From Cocos nucifera (lineage: Eukaryota > Streptophyta > Magnoliopsida > Arecales > Arecaceae), in the NCBI GenBank assembly GCA_006176705.1, contig QRFJ01000375.1, forward strand, positions 1 through 64,000: a stretch of 64,000 bases of DNA, given 5' to 3'. Below, piece by piece: positions 50,807 to 62,219 of this stretch (position 1 is the first letter of the stretch; every line of letters begins with the position of its first letter). Below the pieces are notes generated by a model. It was not told the origin of the DNA and ran no database searches. It saw nothing but the letters and a program-made list of their open reading frames with translations. A program made the translations under genes and the position numbers.

Positions 50807-53086
50807 TGTTAGATATATGTGCCCTAGAAGCCAGAATTGGCTGACACTTGTAATACACTTCTAGGGGCAAAATTGTAATTTTGACTATAATTAATAAAAT
50901 GGGTTATTTTCTATCACATATGTGTATTTAGTGTCTGTGATACATCCTTTGAGTTAATGGTAATGATAATTCATATTTTCAAGAGTTGAAAATTTAAGAC
51001 ATGAATAATCATTATTAACTCATAAACAGCTCCCGACCATAGGATCATCACGAGGATGGTGATTGATCCGGAAGGTTGGTGTACGAATCGCTTCTCTTTA
51101 GTAGATGAGTCTTGAGTCTACGGTGTGGAGACACCGGAGCGAGAGTACAGGTACTCGTTAGAGAACGAGGGCACTGAGCGTGACCACCTCGAGTAGTCAT
51201 TAGGAAGTCTACCTTCTCGTCAATGACTGACTCGATGCTGCAGTAGTGTGTCTGGTTCTTTGACCTGAGATGCATCGGCAGTTCACCTTGAGGGTGTTAT
51301 AGTTTGACTACACCATTACTCGGTCTCCTAGCCATATGGAACCCTGAGGTGTATGTTGGCTATAGCATGTTCATTGTAGGAACTGGATTGCATCAAGATG
51401 GAATCTATCTACCTCGGTGGTAGAGGAGCAGCCCTATGATGATCATGAGAATCAAGTCCAGAAGCCATGGCCATGGCAGAGTGAAATAATAGAAAGAGTT
51501 TCTATTTAGATTTTCACATTGGACTCGAATCGAATGATTACATATCATATGACAGAGACTAGGGTTTGACGAGTTCACCTTAACCCTAATCTGATCGGGG
51601 CTCAAGATAGAAGAACTTAATCACACAGGTAGCTGCACCAAGAGGTTCGCATTCAGCTCTGATGGGTTGCCACCATATACTGCTAGGTGTCACTGGTGGA
51701 TTTTGGGAGCAATTAGAATGATTTAGATGATCGATCATTCTAGCTGTTCGAATCAGAAGAGTTCTGATCCATCGAAAGGAGTTTCGATGATGTCTATGAT
51801 AGAGATCATGACATATCCCATTACCATACAGAACTGAACCTAACTGGGTCACACAAACAAGGGTTTGAATCTGGTGATCATCAATTGAACTGATCTAGTT
51901 CAATTGATCTGAATGAGATTCAATTAGGTTCAAGGAAATCGTGCTAGCACTCGATTGAACCTAACGTTCTTCTTTTACTATCATAAATAAGTTGTCCTGA
52001 CTGAGCCAAAGGAGTTTGTGCTCAATCAGAGGCCTTCATATGGTCTGACTGGAGGTTGTCCAAGTTAGAGAAGGTTGTCTTATTTTATAAGACATTACCT
52101 GCCATTTTTGGTCACCTGCCATTTCTTGTTCTTTGACTTTGGTCAAAAGTCTACCTTTGACTGGTCAAATGTTGACCATTGACACTTTGACTTTTGACCA
52201 CATGTCATGCACCTATTGGAGAGCTGGTGGGGGCCTGTCCCCTGCCAGAACCTGGCAAGGAGAAGGGCGCACGCCAAGGGTGGCGTGAGCCCAAGTAGGA
52301 GGCGCCTAGGAGTCCTTGTTGGACAAGGACTCCATCTCCTTTTTGGATTCCAATTAGAGTTCTTCTAAGAACCAACTTTGACTGGTCTTAGGCACCTCTA
52401 AGGAGGAATCCAGGGGTCTCTATTCCACCAATCAGATTTAGATCTGATTTCACAAAGGGTTGTGATTGGTTGGGAGGAAGAGGAGTTGGATCACGCTTAG
52501 TCTATAAATAAGACCCTGCGCCCAACTCAGATTCAATGCAATTAGAATAGAGATTTCCCATGCCCCAAGGCTGCCTCTCCCCTCTTCCTCCATGCCAAAC
52601 TTCTTCTCCCTTCTCCTCTCCACGTCCAAAAGAGTTTTGGACTTAGGTTGGTGCGATTCCAGATCAAAAGAAAGGCGATCAAAAGCAAGAAGGCTGCACT
52701 GCTGCAAAGGACGACTGCTGATCTTCAAAAGAGTTTTGAAGATCCTCCAGATCAGATCCAGATCTGATTTTTGGAGGCATGATAGAGAAGAAGAGGATCT
52801 CCAGATCCAACCTGAGTGGATACCGGTAGAGGCCAGGCGCTTGCGTGGCTAGATCCAGAACCTTCCACTGCAATCAAGATCATCTACAGGGTAATAGGAT
52901 TACCCAAATCAGGTAAATTAAATTTGATTTAATTTATCTTATTTTATTTTATTTATTAAAATAATAAGAATCAGATCTGAAATATATCAAGATCTGATTG
53001 GGATCAAGAAAATTTTTTTTGAAATATATCTCTTGATCTGATCAGATCTGGATGAACCTGGACCGGGAAATCAGGATTTCCCTTCA
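50807..53086 (+). repeat. A3 3' LTR
   Basis: 2280 bases, near-identical to the 5' LTR. TATA box 52503-52511, W-box cluster 52131-52200. Followed by the GTCCC duplication. Confidence 0.93.
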
Positions 53087-53091
53087 GTCCC

Positions 53092-53218
53092 AGCATAGAT
53101 CTAGGTGTTGGATAAGTGGTTTGCTGCCTATAGAGAATGTCACATATTCCTTTAGGTCCATGCTAAAGATCAAGGGCTTCCGCAACATGGTATCGGAGCT
53201 TGTGATACCAACGATGAT
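53092..53218 (+). repeat. D, second part, with primer-site-like motifs
   Basis: Continues D after A3. It holds TGGTATCGGAGC at 53188, corresponding to the primer-site-like copy inside the end of E's LTR. A further TGGTATCAGAGC lies just beyond at 53251. The end of D is not resolved; 53218 is an estimate from alignment with E's LTR end. Confidence 0.45.
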
Positions 53219-54244
53219 TGACATTCGAGCAATATCATGGGTCTATAATTTGGTATCAGAGCTAGGTGATGCCTGCGATGTTATGGACGGTAATAACTGG
53301 GATTCTCTCTTCTTGCATCACCTCATTGCTTAACCACACCCTATCCTTGGTTTTGCATGAGATCCCTCATGCCCAAAGAAAGCCTCGCACACCCCCACGC
53401 CCTTCCATCTTTTATTTGGAAATTGGTTATGGTCCAAGCTAAAACAAACAAGTTGTTTTGACCTAGGACTCTATTTGATAGAGTTTGATACCTCATCAAC
53501 CCTATCTATGCGAGGTGCCAATTAAATTAGATTTTATTTTGATTTTTTTGATGAATAAAAGGGAGGTGTTGTGTGCCAAATCCAAGAATTCCATGCCTAA
53601 GGATAGTTTTGAGGTGCACAAAAGTTGGCACCCTAAGATTATCTCTTTTCAATATTCTTTTTCTAGGTATTTGACCTTGAGAACGACTCTTCCATATCTC
53701 CCTATTTGAGAGGGCTTTGGGCATGGAATTTCTATAGATTATTCCTTGAGAAATAGTGGTTTGGGCATGGGGTTTCTGAGTGCAAAGGGGTCTTTGGCTT
53801 GGGGTTCTATTAGGACAAAGTTTTGTGTGTCCTATTGAGAGAGAAAAAGAAAATAGAAGAAGGGGTTCTTCTCTAGTGTTTCAGGTTCTTTTCTTCCACT
53901 TTCTTTGAGAGTTCTGAGAAGAAGGTTCTCTCTTCTAAGTTCTCTACATTTTCTTCATTCCTTGGAAGGTCCAAGAAATCTAGAGAAGAAGGTTCAACAT
54001 CAATCATCAAGGAAGGATCTGCAAGATGTTAGCACACTGCATAAATTTTTGATCATCGGACTTCTAATCGGATTGAAGCTTCCTATAGACAATTTATAGA
54101 GGCTGGACATCTGTGTGGCTCAAAGTGATAATCTTGATCTCGAAAACAACAAGCGGTGCTCTCAACCCATGAAAAGGTATAGGGATGCGATCTTTATAAT
54201 TGTCTAGATTAGATCTAGATTTGTTCAGGTATTGATATGATCAA
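53219..54244 (+). repeat. B 3' LTR, second part
   Basis: From 53817 on it matches the 5' LTR remnant at 20535-20945. The part 53219-53816 has no second copy in the window and is assigned to B's LTR by position only; I see no gene in it. The last five bases (ATCAA) are E's left target duplication. Confidence 0.6.
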
Positions 54245-55124
54245 TGTAAGAATTTATGGTGCTCCCAAGCCTTGGGGGGACACGGGAGGATCCAGGGTAT
54301 TAGCTCTAGGAGATTAGGATAGGTGTGAGTCCTAGGGCTAGGATAGGAGTTATCCTAGGGTGAAGGCGGTGTGCCGTCCTACACGAACTCGAGGTTCAGA
54401 TGTGAGGATCTTGAGGGGGGCTTGATAGGTGCTCCAAAAACCTGAGTCACAAGATTAAGCAGAGAACCAAAGTTAAAAGAAGAATCAGTCAAGATAAGGG
54501 ACTGACACATCAGCAGGCTGGCTTGAATATGCAATCGAGCTGGCTCAGACTGAGATCGAGTCGGCTGTCTCAAGTAGATAGAAGATAGGGTTTAGATGAG
54601 ATGCAGTCAAGCTGGCTCGACTACTGATAGAGCCGGCTTGATGGTGGCGATCAAAACTAGATGAGATTTTTTGTTTGGATCTTAAGGCTAGGTTTAATAA
54701 GGTCTTAAGGTGGCTAACTCATATATGGATCAGGTTTAGATTCAGAAAATGAGAGCATGGGAGACATGGGTGTACATGGGCTCGATGAGTGCTTTCATGC
54801 ATTGAGTTAGCCTAGGAGAGTGTTTCAACTGGAGTTTGGATTTATTAAGATTAATATGGTATAGCTAAAATCCAAGGGCATATAAACTCAGGCATTGTAA
54901 CCTTTACAATAAGTGGAATCAATGTAGAACTTTTCTTTCTAACTCTCTTCTCTCTTTTCTCTTTAGTTCCAATGCCAAGTCCTAAGTGCCGCCATCAATT
55001 TTTGCTCTTCTTCATATTTCTGGATTAACATTCAGATTCGTGTAGGAGATTGAATTTACGACTATGGTTCCAAGCAGTCGTAGGCACAATAATTGGTATC
55101 AGAGCGATATCGATTATTCCAACA
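54245..55124 (+). repeat. E 5' LTR
   Basis: TGTAAGAATT to TTCCAACA. TATAAA at 54881-54886. Near its end it contains a full TGGTATCAGAGC at 55094-55105, 33 bases upstream of the true primer site. Confidence 0.88.
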
Positions 55125-55126
55125 AG

Positions 55127-55138
55127 TGGTATCAGAGC
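55127..55138 (+). promoter_or_regulatory. E primer binding site
   Basis: TGGTATCAGAGC two bases after the LTR end, initiator Met-tRNA type. Confidence 0.88.
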
Positions 55139-55318
55139 CTGACTGAGCATGAAGGAAGAAGAAGATCAGGTTTTGATAGAGATTAGCAATAAGATTTAGA
55201 TCTAAGGCTTTTCTCCAGGCTTCATGAGGAAGGAAGTGATCTAAGGGCTGCTATCCATCGTCCCTAGTCAAGGTAATTTTCTAATCTATCTGTTGGCTAT
55301 TTTTGATTCAGTTTGATC

Positions 55319-56074
55319 ATGGAGAATAGCAGGTTGAAGATAGAATTTGAGAAATTTGATGAAAATGATAGTTTCATGATGTGGAAGGTTAGGATAGAGG
55401 ATCTGCTAATTTAGATGAGGCTAGACTTGATCTTGGAGGATAGACCGGAGGAGATGACAGATAAGAAGTAAAAGTCCTTAGAGAAAAGAACATGTGCCAT
55501 GATTAGGGCTTGTCTAGTAGATAAGGTGTTGTTTGGCATGTTGGAGGAGAAGACATCCAAGGGTTTATGATTGAGGTTACATCAGTTGTACATGGAAAAG
55601 AATATATGCAATAAATTGGTACTGAAGAGCAACTATATAGCCTCCGGATGTAGGAGGGTGAGAATGCTGTAGGACATATTTAGTGATTTGATCGGATGAG
55701 CATGGACTTACTCAATATTAGGGTGGAGCTAGAAGAGGAGGACAAGAGTTTATTGCTGCTATGTTCGCTACTCAGGAGCTTTGATTCATTGATGATGATG
55801 TTGTTGTATGGTAAGGAGACACTAGTGTACAAGGAAATCGTATCAGTGCTAAGATCCAACGAGCAATAGGAATGGATGATAAAGAGGGAAGTCTTCTAGG
55901 AGGGTCTCATGGTGTTAAAGAGGCCTAGGCAAGAGAGGAAGAAGGGTCAGCAAAGGGGCAGCAAGGGATCTAAGAAGTACTTCAAGTATAGTGAAGCAGG
56001 GCACTTTAAGCAGGAGTGTCCACTTTGGAAGAAGTGCAAGAGAGAAAAATGTTAGATTCGATTATTTCAATCAC
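55319..56074 (+). pseudogene. E gag pseudogene (Tnt1/Tork-like)
   Basis: ATG at 55319 opens a gag with KIEFEKFDEND and MMWKVRIEDLL, the Tnt1/Tork type N-terminus. In-frame stops occur early (near 55412) and again near 55470. A basic region leads to a zinc knuckle at 55978-56025 where the first two Cys are Tyr (YFKYSEAGHFKQEC), leaving only His and the last Cys. It would have been the particle protein; it is non-functional here. Confidence 0.75.
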
Positions 56075-56761
56075 TGAAAGTAAAGAGTTGGATGAGCTTT
56101 TGGTGGTCTCGAAGGAGCCTACGAGGTGCAGTGTATCCAAGATAGTTTTGGAGGGGTCCATGGAGTATGGAGGGTCTGAAGGAGCAAAGATGGTGTTCGA
56201 GGTGCAATGACAAGCTCAACAGTACAGCGTTGGATGGTTGGTCTCAAGGAACTTGGTTATAGAATCAACTTTTGTAGCATCAGGGGGACATCGATTTTAG
56301 GTCGAGCGCTGGATAGAGGTGGCTTCATAAGTAGAAAGAGACACAAGTTTGGAGCAGAGGAGTGCAGGAGGACCAATATCCTAGCACCAGTGCTAGAGAT
56401 GCATAGTTTCAGGTGCAGCTGCACATGTAGAAGGACAGGCAAAGTTCTGAGGAGACCTTGTCAAGGTATGCAGCGGGTGCCAATATAGGATTACCATAGA
56501 TTCTTCATGAAAGTTCAGGATAAATAATGCGGCTGCCAAGCAGAAAGGTGCCTACAACTCTACGGATGGTGAATAGGTGCAAACCAAGGTCTTCAGCGGT
56601 AAAGGCAGTCATCCCAAAGGCCCCAAAGAGAGCTCAGCAACTAAAGAAAGATGGTAGTGGTAAGGTGTGCACAAATAGCTATCAGGGCATGCATTGATAG
56701 AGGGATCGTGCAGAAAAATATTGCCAAATATGTCAAGACTTGGGCGCACTAAGATGGAGAT
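56075..56761 (+). other. E internal region downstream of gag
   Basis: About 690 bases with short ORFs that match no retroelement domain I recognise. Probably the fused remains of a deleted pol. It ends with the purine-rich AAGATGGAGAT before the 3' LTR. Confidence 0.5.
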
Positions 56762-57645
56762 TGTAAGAATTTATGGTGCTCCCAAGCCTTGAAGGGCCAC
56801 GAGAGGAGCTAGGGTGTTGGCTCTGGAAGATTAGGATAGATGTGAGTCCTATAGCTAGGATAGAAGTTATCCTAGGATGAAGGCGGCATGCAGCCCGACA
56901 CGGACTTGAGGTTCAGGTGTGAGGATCTTAAGGGGGGGCTTGGTAGGTGCTCCAGAGATCTGGGACATAAGGTAGAGCAAAGGATCAAAGTCAAGAGAAG
57001 AATTAGCCAAGATAAGGGGCTGACACATACACAGTCGAGTCGGCTTGGGCTGAGACTGAGCCAGCTCGGGACACAATCGAGTCAACTATCTCAAGCAGAT
57101 AAAAGATAGGGTTCAAACGAGAAGCAGTCGAGCTAGCTCAGCTACTAATAAAGCTGGCTTGATGGTGGCGAATAGAACTTGATGGGATTTTCTGTTTGGG
57201 TCTTAGGGCCTAGTCCAATAAGGTCTTAAGGTGTCTAACTCATGTATGGGTCGGGTTTAGATCCAGGAGATGAAAGCATGGGAGACATGGGTGTACATGG
57301 ACTCGACGACTACTTTCATGTATTGGGTTAGCCTAGGAGAGTTTTCTAGCTAGAGTTTGGGTTTATTAGGATTCATGTGGTATAGTAAAAGTCCTAGGAT
57401 ATATAAACTTAGGCATTGTAATCTTTACAATAAGTGAAATCAATATAGAGCTTTTCTTCCTAACTCTCTTCTCTTTTTTCTCTCTGATTCCAATGCCAAA
57501 CCGTAGGTGCCACCATCAACTTTTGCTCTTCTTCATATTTCTGGATTAACACACAAGTTCGCATAAGAGATCGGATCTAGGACTATGATTTCGAGTAGCC
57601 GTAGGCACAATAATTGGTATTAGAGTGGTACCGATTGTTCCAACA
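56762..57645 (+). repeat. E 3' LTR
   Basis: 884 bases, TATAAA at 57402-57407. It carries the decayed internal primer-like copy TGGTATTAGAGT at 57615-57626. Confidence 0.88.
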
Positions 57646-57650
57646 ATCAA

Positions 57651-57836
57651 TACCTTTCCTTTGCTTCTTATTTAATTTTTAGATTTAATACGTACATATT
57701 TCATGTCATAAGATCCTAGATCTAGGAGTTTTTTACATGTTTTATAGATTAATATGATTAATCTAATATTTTTGTTATGTTTATTATTGAAAAAGTTTCA
57801 AAATAGATGCATGTAAATTCTAGTTTTTCCTCCACA
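57651..57836 (+). repeat. B 3' LTR, final part
   Basis: Aligns with 20951-21140 at the end of the 5' LTR. End taken at CCACA 57836; 57834 is also possible. Confidence 0.7.
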
Positions 57837-58589
57837 TCGACCATATGGTTATTGTGCTCTTATTTTGTATGACAAAGAGAGAGCTAGAGAGGGTGTGCGG
57901 CAAGAAGGATTGGTCCTTCTTCTCTTCAGGCATGGAAACTCTTGTTCTTTGTTCCTTGGCGTGAGGACATCTCAAGGAAGAGCCAAAGAAGAGATGTTCA
58001 GATCTTGTTCCTCTCTTTGTTCCTTTCCAAAAGGTATGATGTTCAGATTCTCATCCCTCTTACCTACGGTGCTTGGTGTGCACTCGAAGTAGAGGGCCTA
58101 TGCTTTTAAGTCTTGCAAGGCATTAGATTGAAGAAACCCCAGTATCCACTATGCATCATAGGTATTTTGATGTTTAAAATTTTATTTTAAACTTGAATCT
58201 ATTCATCCGATCCCTAGGAATCTAGTTCTAAATCAGATCATTTCTTTCAACATAATTCTTATCTTATTCTCAAGCTCCTAAATAACCTTCTTGATTGAGA
58301 AGAGATTCAAATTCTTTATCATAACACCTTCGCTTAAACCATCATGCTTTCGCTATGCACTCTAATTTAACTCACCAAATTTCTTAAGTTTGCTAAATAA
58401 TTTTCAAACCAATAAAATCATAGATTGTCAATTTCTTGAATTATAATCTAAGATATAAATTATCCATCAAAATCCAAATCTCGTGAATCACCTCTATCAC
58501 AATCCTTAGTAATCATAACCCTAAGTTTTCATATCACTTTTGTCATGCACTGGTCATTTATTTCATAATCCCAAGTGATCATAATCTAA
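57837..58589 (-). other. Unassigned sequence, probably F internal region at right
   Basis: No gene recognised. From about 58120 to 58589 the minus strand reads as a leader following the primer site of F. The left part (57837-58100) has purine/pyrimidine-rich stretches and a 75-codon ORF without recognisable motifs. Confidence 0.35.
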
Positions 58590-58601
58590 GCTCTGATACC
58601 A
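58590..58601 (-). promoter_or_regulatory. F primer binding site
   Basis: Minus-strand TGGTATCAGAGC, three bases inside the putative LTR end at 58605. Confidence 0.6.
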
Positions 58602-58604
58602 TTC

Positions 58605-59554
58605 TGTTATGCCCCAAACCTAGCATCCGAATCGGATACGTGATGGCCGCACACTCCTTAGGACAAGACTCTAAAGAATATATAAGATCTTAAAAATCAC
58701 TATAACCTCAAGATCTTGTGAATGGTATTGATTTCAATTCATAATAAATTTACCATATTTACAAAGATCAAACCTTATATAATTTATAAAACTCGATCAT
58801 CTAACTATTATTGATGATGTTCTGTCTAATCAATTCTTTTAAATCAAGATTCCAATCTTAGCCAAGCACAAGCATCATGTAACTCTAAAAAAGAAAAGAA
58901 AATGAAGGACTGCGAGCTTTACAACCTAGTAAGAATCCCCCATACTCACACCAACATGAATATAAAAATATCTTGATAAATATAATTAACTCATAAAAAA
59001 ATAATAAGATTCATGCATCATCAATTTGATAGCTAAATAATATCATCATGTATAATTATGTTAAACACGTCAAATATCACAAATCAATAATTCTATTGAA
59101 CAGTAATTTAATGAGATTACTTATCATTAGTTGATTAACACAGTTTTGATCTAAATAATATTATTATTTCGATATGGGACTAGATCCGCTCATGCTCCAA
59201 TGTATGGTAGGCCAAACACATGCCACCTTTCCATCCATGGCTGGCACATGGCTGACATAATAAATATCATATTTCACACAAGCCGGCTAGCTCAAATACC
59301 CTTCAATTAGACTCAATTTATCATCTTGATTTGATTTTGGTACTGGAGCTATCATAACTATGCTCCAGCCAATGGTAGGCCAAAACATTTCAGCCAATAG
59401 CTGATACACCATGTTTTCATATATGGCCAACTAGTTCATATGCTTTCTTGTACCATGCTTTATGTTTGTCTTTCAAGCATTGGATCAATTACGACTATGC
59501 TCTAGCTCATGGTAAGCCAAATACAATGCTGTGCTCTAGTTTGTGGTTGATCCA
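58605..59554 (-). repeat. F: gypsy-like 5' LTR, minus strand
   Basis: Plus-strand left end TGTTATGCCCCAAACC next to a minus-strand primer site, the arrangement seen at LTR ends of many plant Ty3/gypsy elements. Imperfect repeats with a TATGCTCCAGCC / ATGGTAGGCCAAA core recur near 59198, 59366 and 59495. The right end is set by where SIRE-like RT coding begins; only one LTR is visible, so no duplication can be tested. Confidence 0.45.
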
Positions 59555-60329
59555 GCTATCTTGATGAAATCTTTGCACCTATAGCTAGACTAGAAGCCAT
59601 TAGATTGTTGCTTGCTTTGGTATGTTATATTAATTTTAAAGTCTACCAAATGGATATTAAAAGCATATTTTTAAATAGACACATTATTGAGAAAGGGTAT
59701 CTCGAACAATCTCTTGGATTTGAAAATTATGTATTTTTATATAATATTTTCAAACTAAATAAAGCACTGTATAGTTTGAAGCAAGCACCTCGTATATGGT
59801 ATGAAAGATTAAGTAAATTTTTACTCGATTATGATTCTATCAGAAAAAATATAAATACTACTTTATTTTTAAAGAAAATAAATGATAATTTGTTAGTTGT
59901 ATAAAAATATATAGATGACATTATCTTTAGTGCTACTAATAAAATCTCTTTATCAAAAATTTACTAAGTTAATGTAGGAGGAGTTCAAAATGAGAATGAT
60001 AGGAGGACTAAATTTTTTTTCTCGAACTCCAAATCAAGCAAATTAAAGAGAGGATCTTCAACAACCAAAGCAAGCACATAAAAGAAATACTTAAGAAATT
60101 TAAGATGGAGAATGCAAAGCCAATTGGCATCCTGATGAGTTTCTCATGTAAGCTTGATAAAGATAAGAATGGTAAAAGTATCGAGCTCAAGCTTTATTGA
60201 GATATTCTTTACTCTATTTTACTACTAATAGATCCGATATAATGTTTACTATTTATATATGTGCTAGATTTCAATTTAATTCTAAAAAATCCCATTTATT
60301 TGCTGTTAAAAGAATTCTAAGATATCTAT
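59555..60329 (+). pseudogene. G: SIRE-like copia RT fragment
   Basis: RT sequence with DEIFAPIARLEAIRLLLA at the start, then VYQMDIKSIFLN, LEQSLGFEN, ALYSLKQAPRIWYERLSKFL and a YxDDIIFSATN block near 59912-59945, then KHIKEILKKFKMENAKP near 60075. The motif style (QAPRxWYERLSKFL, DDIIFGATN-like) is that of the SIRE/Maximus branch of copia. Stops and frameshifts are present. Cut on both sides, by F on the left and H on the right. Confidence 0.7.
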
Positions 60330-61698
60330 TGCCCAGAAGGTAGCAACCTAAGAGAGGGATGAATTGAGTTCTTTAAAAATTTTAATCAAATTAAGCTCTG
60401 AACAAGTATATGCAATAATTTGAGCTAATTTGAGTGTTACTGAGGTGCAAGCAATGCAACAGCGAATAAAGGGTATAAAGATTATAATTCAAGAATTAAA
60501 ACTATGTAAAATAAGTATTGAGTGCGAGATAAATAAGTCAAAGCACAACACAAATATATAAGAATTTATAGTGGTTTGGTACAACCTACATCTACGTCCA
60601 TTTCTCTAGCTTTTCTTGAAAATTCTATAATAATCTTTCTAATTATAGTGTGTTTACTTTCTTAGGCTCACAAACAAACCCAGCTAGTTTTCTAGGATCA
60701 CCAACCAAAACCTTACATTGATTATTTTTTAGGCTCATAATCAACCCAGTTGATTTACAGGCTCACCAACCAAAACCTACAATACCCAATTTCAGGCTTG
60801 GATAGGCCTAATCTCCAAGTTTCTTTTCTCTAAAGAAACTTGAAAAGAAAAAAATACAAGTTAAAAAGTTTCAGCTCAAAATAAAAACATAATTTAAATT
60901 CTTTTAAGCCCAAAGAAGAAATTGATGATTTGCTCAATTGAAGCTTGACTTCTCTTTGATTTGTGCTTGAGAGGATGTGAAAGATGTTGAAGAAAATTGC
61001 ATTTGAAGGCTTACTAAAATCCGTGCATAACTTTCCTCTCTTTTTTCTTTCTTTTTGGATATTCAATGTTCCTCACAAAAATAAAAGATTCTCTCTTTAA
61101 ATCTCTTAATCTTACTTCCAATTTGATTCTCTAGCTTTATATGGACTTGATATTGCCTAAAGAATGAGTTTTTGCCACTAGGAGGTTTGGACTTGCCATT
61201 GGAGCCAAAAACTAGCTGTTGGAAAGGTTCAAAAAACTAGTTGTTAGTGTTGTCCCATGCCAAGGGTCGACTCCAATTGTCAGGAGTCAGCCCTTGGATT
61301 GCACTTAGAAAATTTGCTCTATTTTTTTTTTGAGAGAGTCAACCAAGCTTTTTAGGAGTCGACTTGAGCTCTGTGCCATATGATATCAATATGCTGGAGC
61401 TGACTTGAAACATCCTGGAGTCAACTCAAAACCTTCCAACTTCAATTTTTTTCATAATTTGGCTTCTCAAACTTGATTTTTCATAATACATCTTTATCCA
61501 ATCATCCTTTTTTTCTTCCAAAATACTTCAAATGCTTCTTTAACTTTAGGATTTGTTCTTTTAAGTTTCATTATACTTCTTTAAATATTCAAGCTCATTG
61601 TGATCCCTATAAAATAAATCAATTCCTTCAAAAGTTCACAATTATTAGTATCATACTCAAAAGTTTTGTACTCATTAAAATCCATCCTTGGGTCAACA
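60330..61698 (-). repeat. H: SIRE-like 3' LTR, minus strand
   Basis: 1369 bases. The minus-strand start TGTTGACCCAAGG at 61698 is preceded by a purine-rich tract, and the plus-strand left end is TGCCCAGAAGG at 60330, so the ends are TG...CA. The sequence cut on the left is G's RT. The left flanking pentamer is TCTAT; the partner would be outside the window. SIRE assignment rests on the CAAAAAGGGATAGAT-TGTTGACCCAAGG junction style and is tentative. Confidence 0.55.
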
Positions 61699-61712
61699 AT
61701 CTATCCCTTTTT
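61699..61712 (-). promoter_or_regulatory. H polypurine tract
   Basis: Minus-strand CAAAAAGGGATAGAT-type purine run directly before the LTR start. Confidence 0.5.
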
Positions 61713-61845
61713 GATAATGATGACAAAACTTTGAGTATATGTGCAGTAAAACATCTAATATGTTTAAATTACTTTTTAATATGAATCATGAAGTGAATTA
61801 CTAAACACTTTAAGCATATTCTTCATGAATGTTTTATTTTATTTT

Positions 61846-61982
61846 AAATTTAGATATAATAAATCAATGCATATTTCAAAACTATTCAGTATATACTCAT
61901 TTTATATGATTGTTTCAAGCAAACGACTAAGCATTTCTAGCATAGAAGCATTTCAAGCATGTAATCAAGCATATACTCAACA
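61846..61982 (+). repeat. 137-base direct repeat, copy 1
   Basis: AAATTTAGATATAAT to ACTCAACA; matches copy 2 with scattered substitutions. Lies in the non-coding region next to H's polypurine tract. Confidence 0.75.
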
Positions 61983-62082
61983 TTTTGATCCATTTTGAAT
62001 CAAAAGACTAGTTTTTAAAGAAAGATGATTCATTTAAATTGATTTTCTAAATTTGATACATCTCTTATTTTGATATATTCTT

Positions 62083-62219
62083 AAATTTAGATATCATAGA
62101 TCAATGCATATTTCCAAAGTATTTTGCATGTACTCATTTTATATAATTATTTCAAGCAAACAAATGAGCATTTCTAGTATTGGAGCATTTTAAGCATGTA
62201 ATCAAACATATACTCAACA
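62083..62219 (+). repeat. 137-base direct repeat, copy 2
   Basis: Second copy, 237 bases downstream of the first. The spacer (61983-62082) is not obviously repeated. No gene seen from 61713 to 62759. Confidence 0.75.

Larger units (their letters stand above)
42673..53086 (+). mobile_element. A3: complete young family A Ty1/copia element
   Basis: 10,414-base element with exact GTCCC duplications (42668-42672 and 53087-53091). LTRs 42673-44962 and 50807-53086, primer site 44965-44977, leader to 46840, gag-pol 46841-50792, polypurine tract 50796-50806. The two LTRs differ by only about one percent by eye, much of it single-base indels, so insertion was recent. Gag-pol carries stops and about eight single-base frameshifts relative to A4. 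Confidence 0.93.
54245..57645 (+). mobile_element. E: 3.4 kb non-autonomous gag-only LTR retrotransposon
   Basis: LTRs 54245-55124 (880 bases) and 56762-57645 (884 bases), exact ATCAA duplications (54240-54244 and 57646-57650), primer site 55127-55138 and a purine-rich tract before the 3' LTR. The internal region is only 1637 bases. It holds a decayed gag and then sequence without protease, integrase, RT or RNase H motifs. Removing E rejoins B's LTR exactly as in the left copy. It must have moved using enzymes supplied in trans. Confidence 0.88.
20535..57836 (+). mobile_element. B: old Ty1/copia scaffold element, interrupted by S, A4, D/A3 and E
   Basis: Decayed copia element, sister to family A in architecture and in parts of the leader. 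Pieces: 5' LTR remnant 20535-21140, leader 21141-22303 and 25486-26229, gag-pol 26230-28864 and 39281-40567, and 3' LTR 40591-41946, about 53219-54244 and 57651-57836. The 5' LTR remnant aligns end to end with 53817-54244 plus 57651-57836, which ties the two ends together. Without insertions its LTR would be about 2.5 kb. Confidence 0.75.

Noticed and set aside
50850..51310. 84-codon antisense ORF recurring in the LTRs (for example 6791-7045 and 30664-30918)
   Set aside because: Open in A2's 5' LTR but stopped in A2's 3' LTR (8th codon) and in A1's 3' LTR, so there is no sign of selection to keep it.
53296..53300. ACTGG as the right target duplication of D (left copy 41942-41946)
   Set aside because: The putative D end there would not be CA, and a five-base match within several hundred bases is expected by chance.
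57865..58092. 75-codon ORF as a host gene exon
   Set aside because: No recognisable motif, no splice or coding signature that stands out, and it sits between retroelement pieces.
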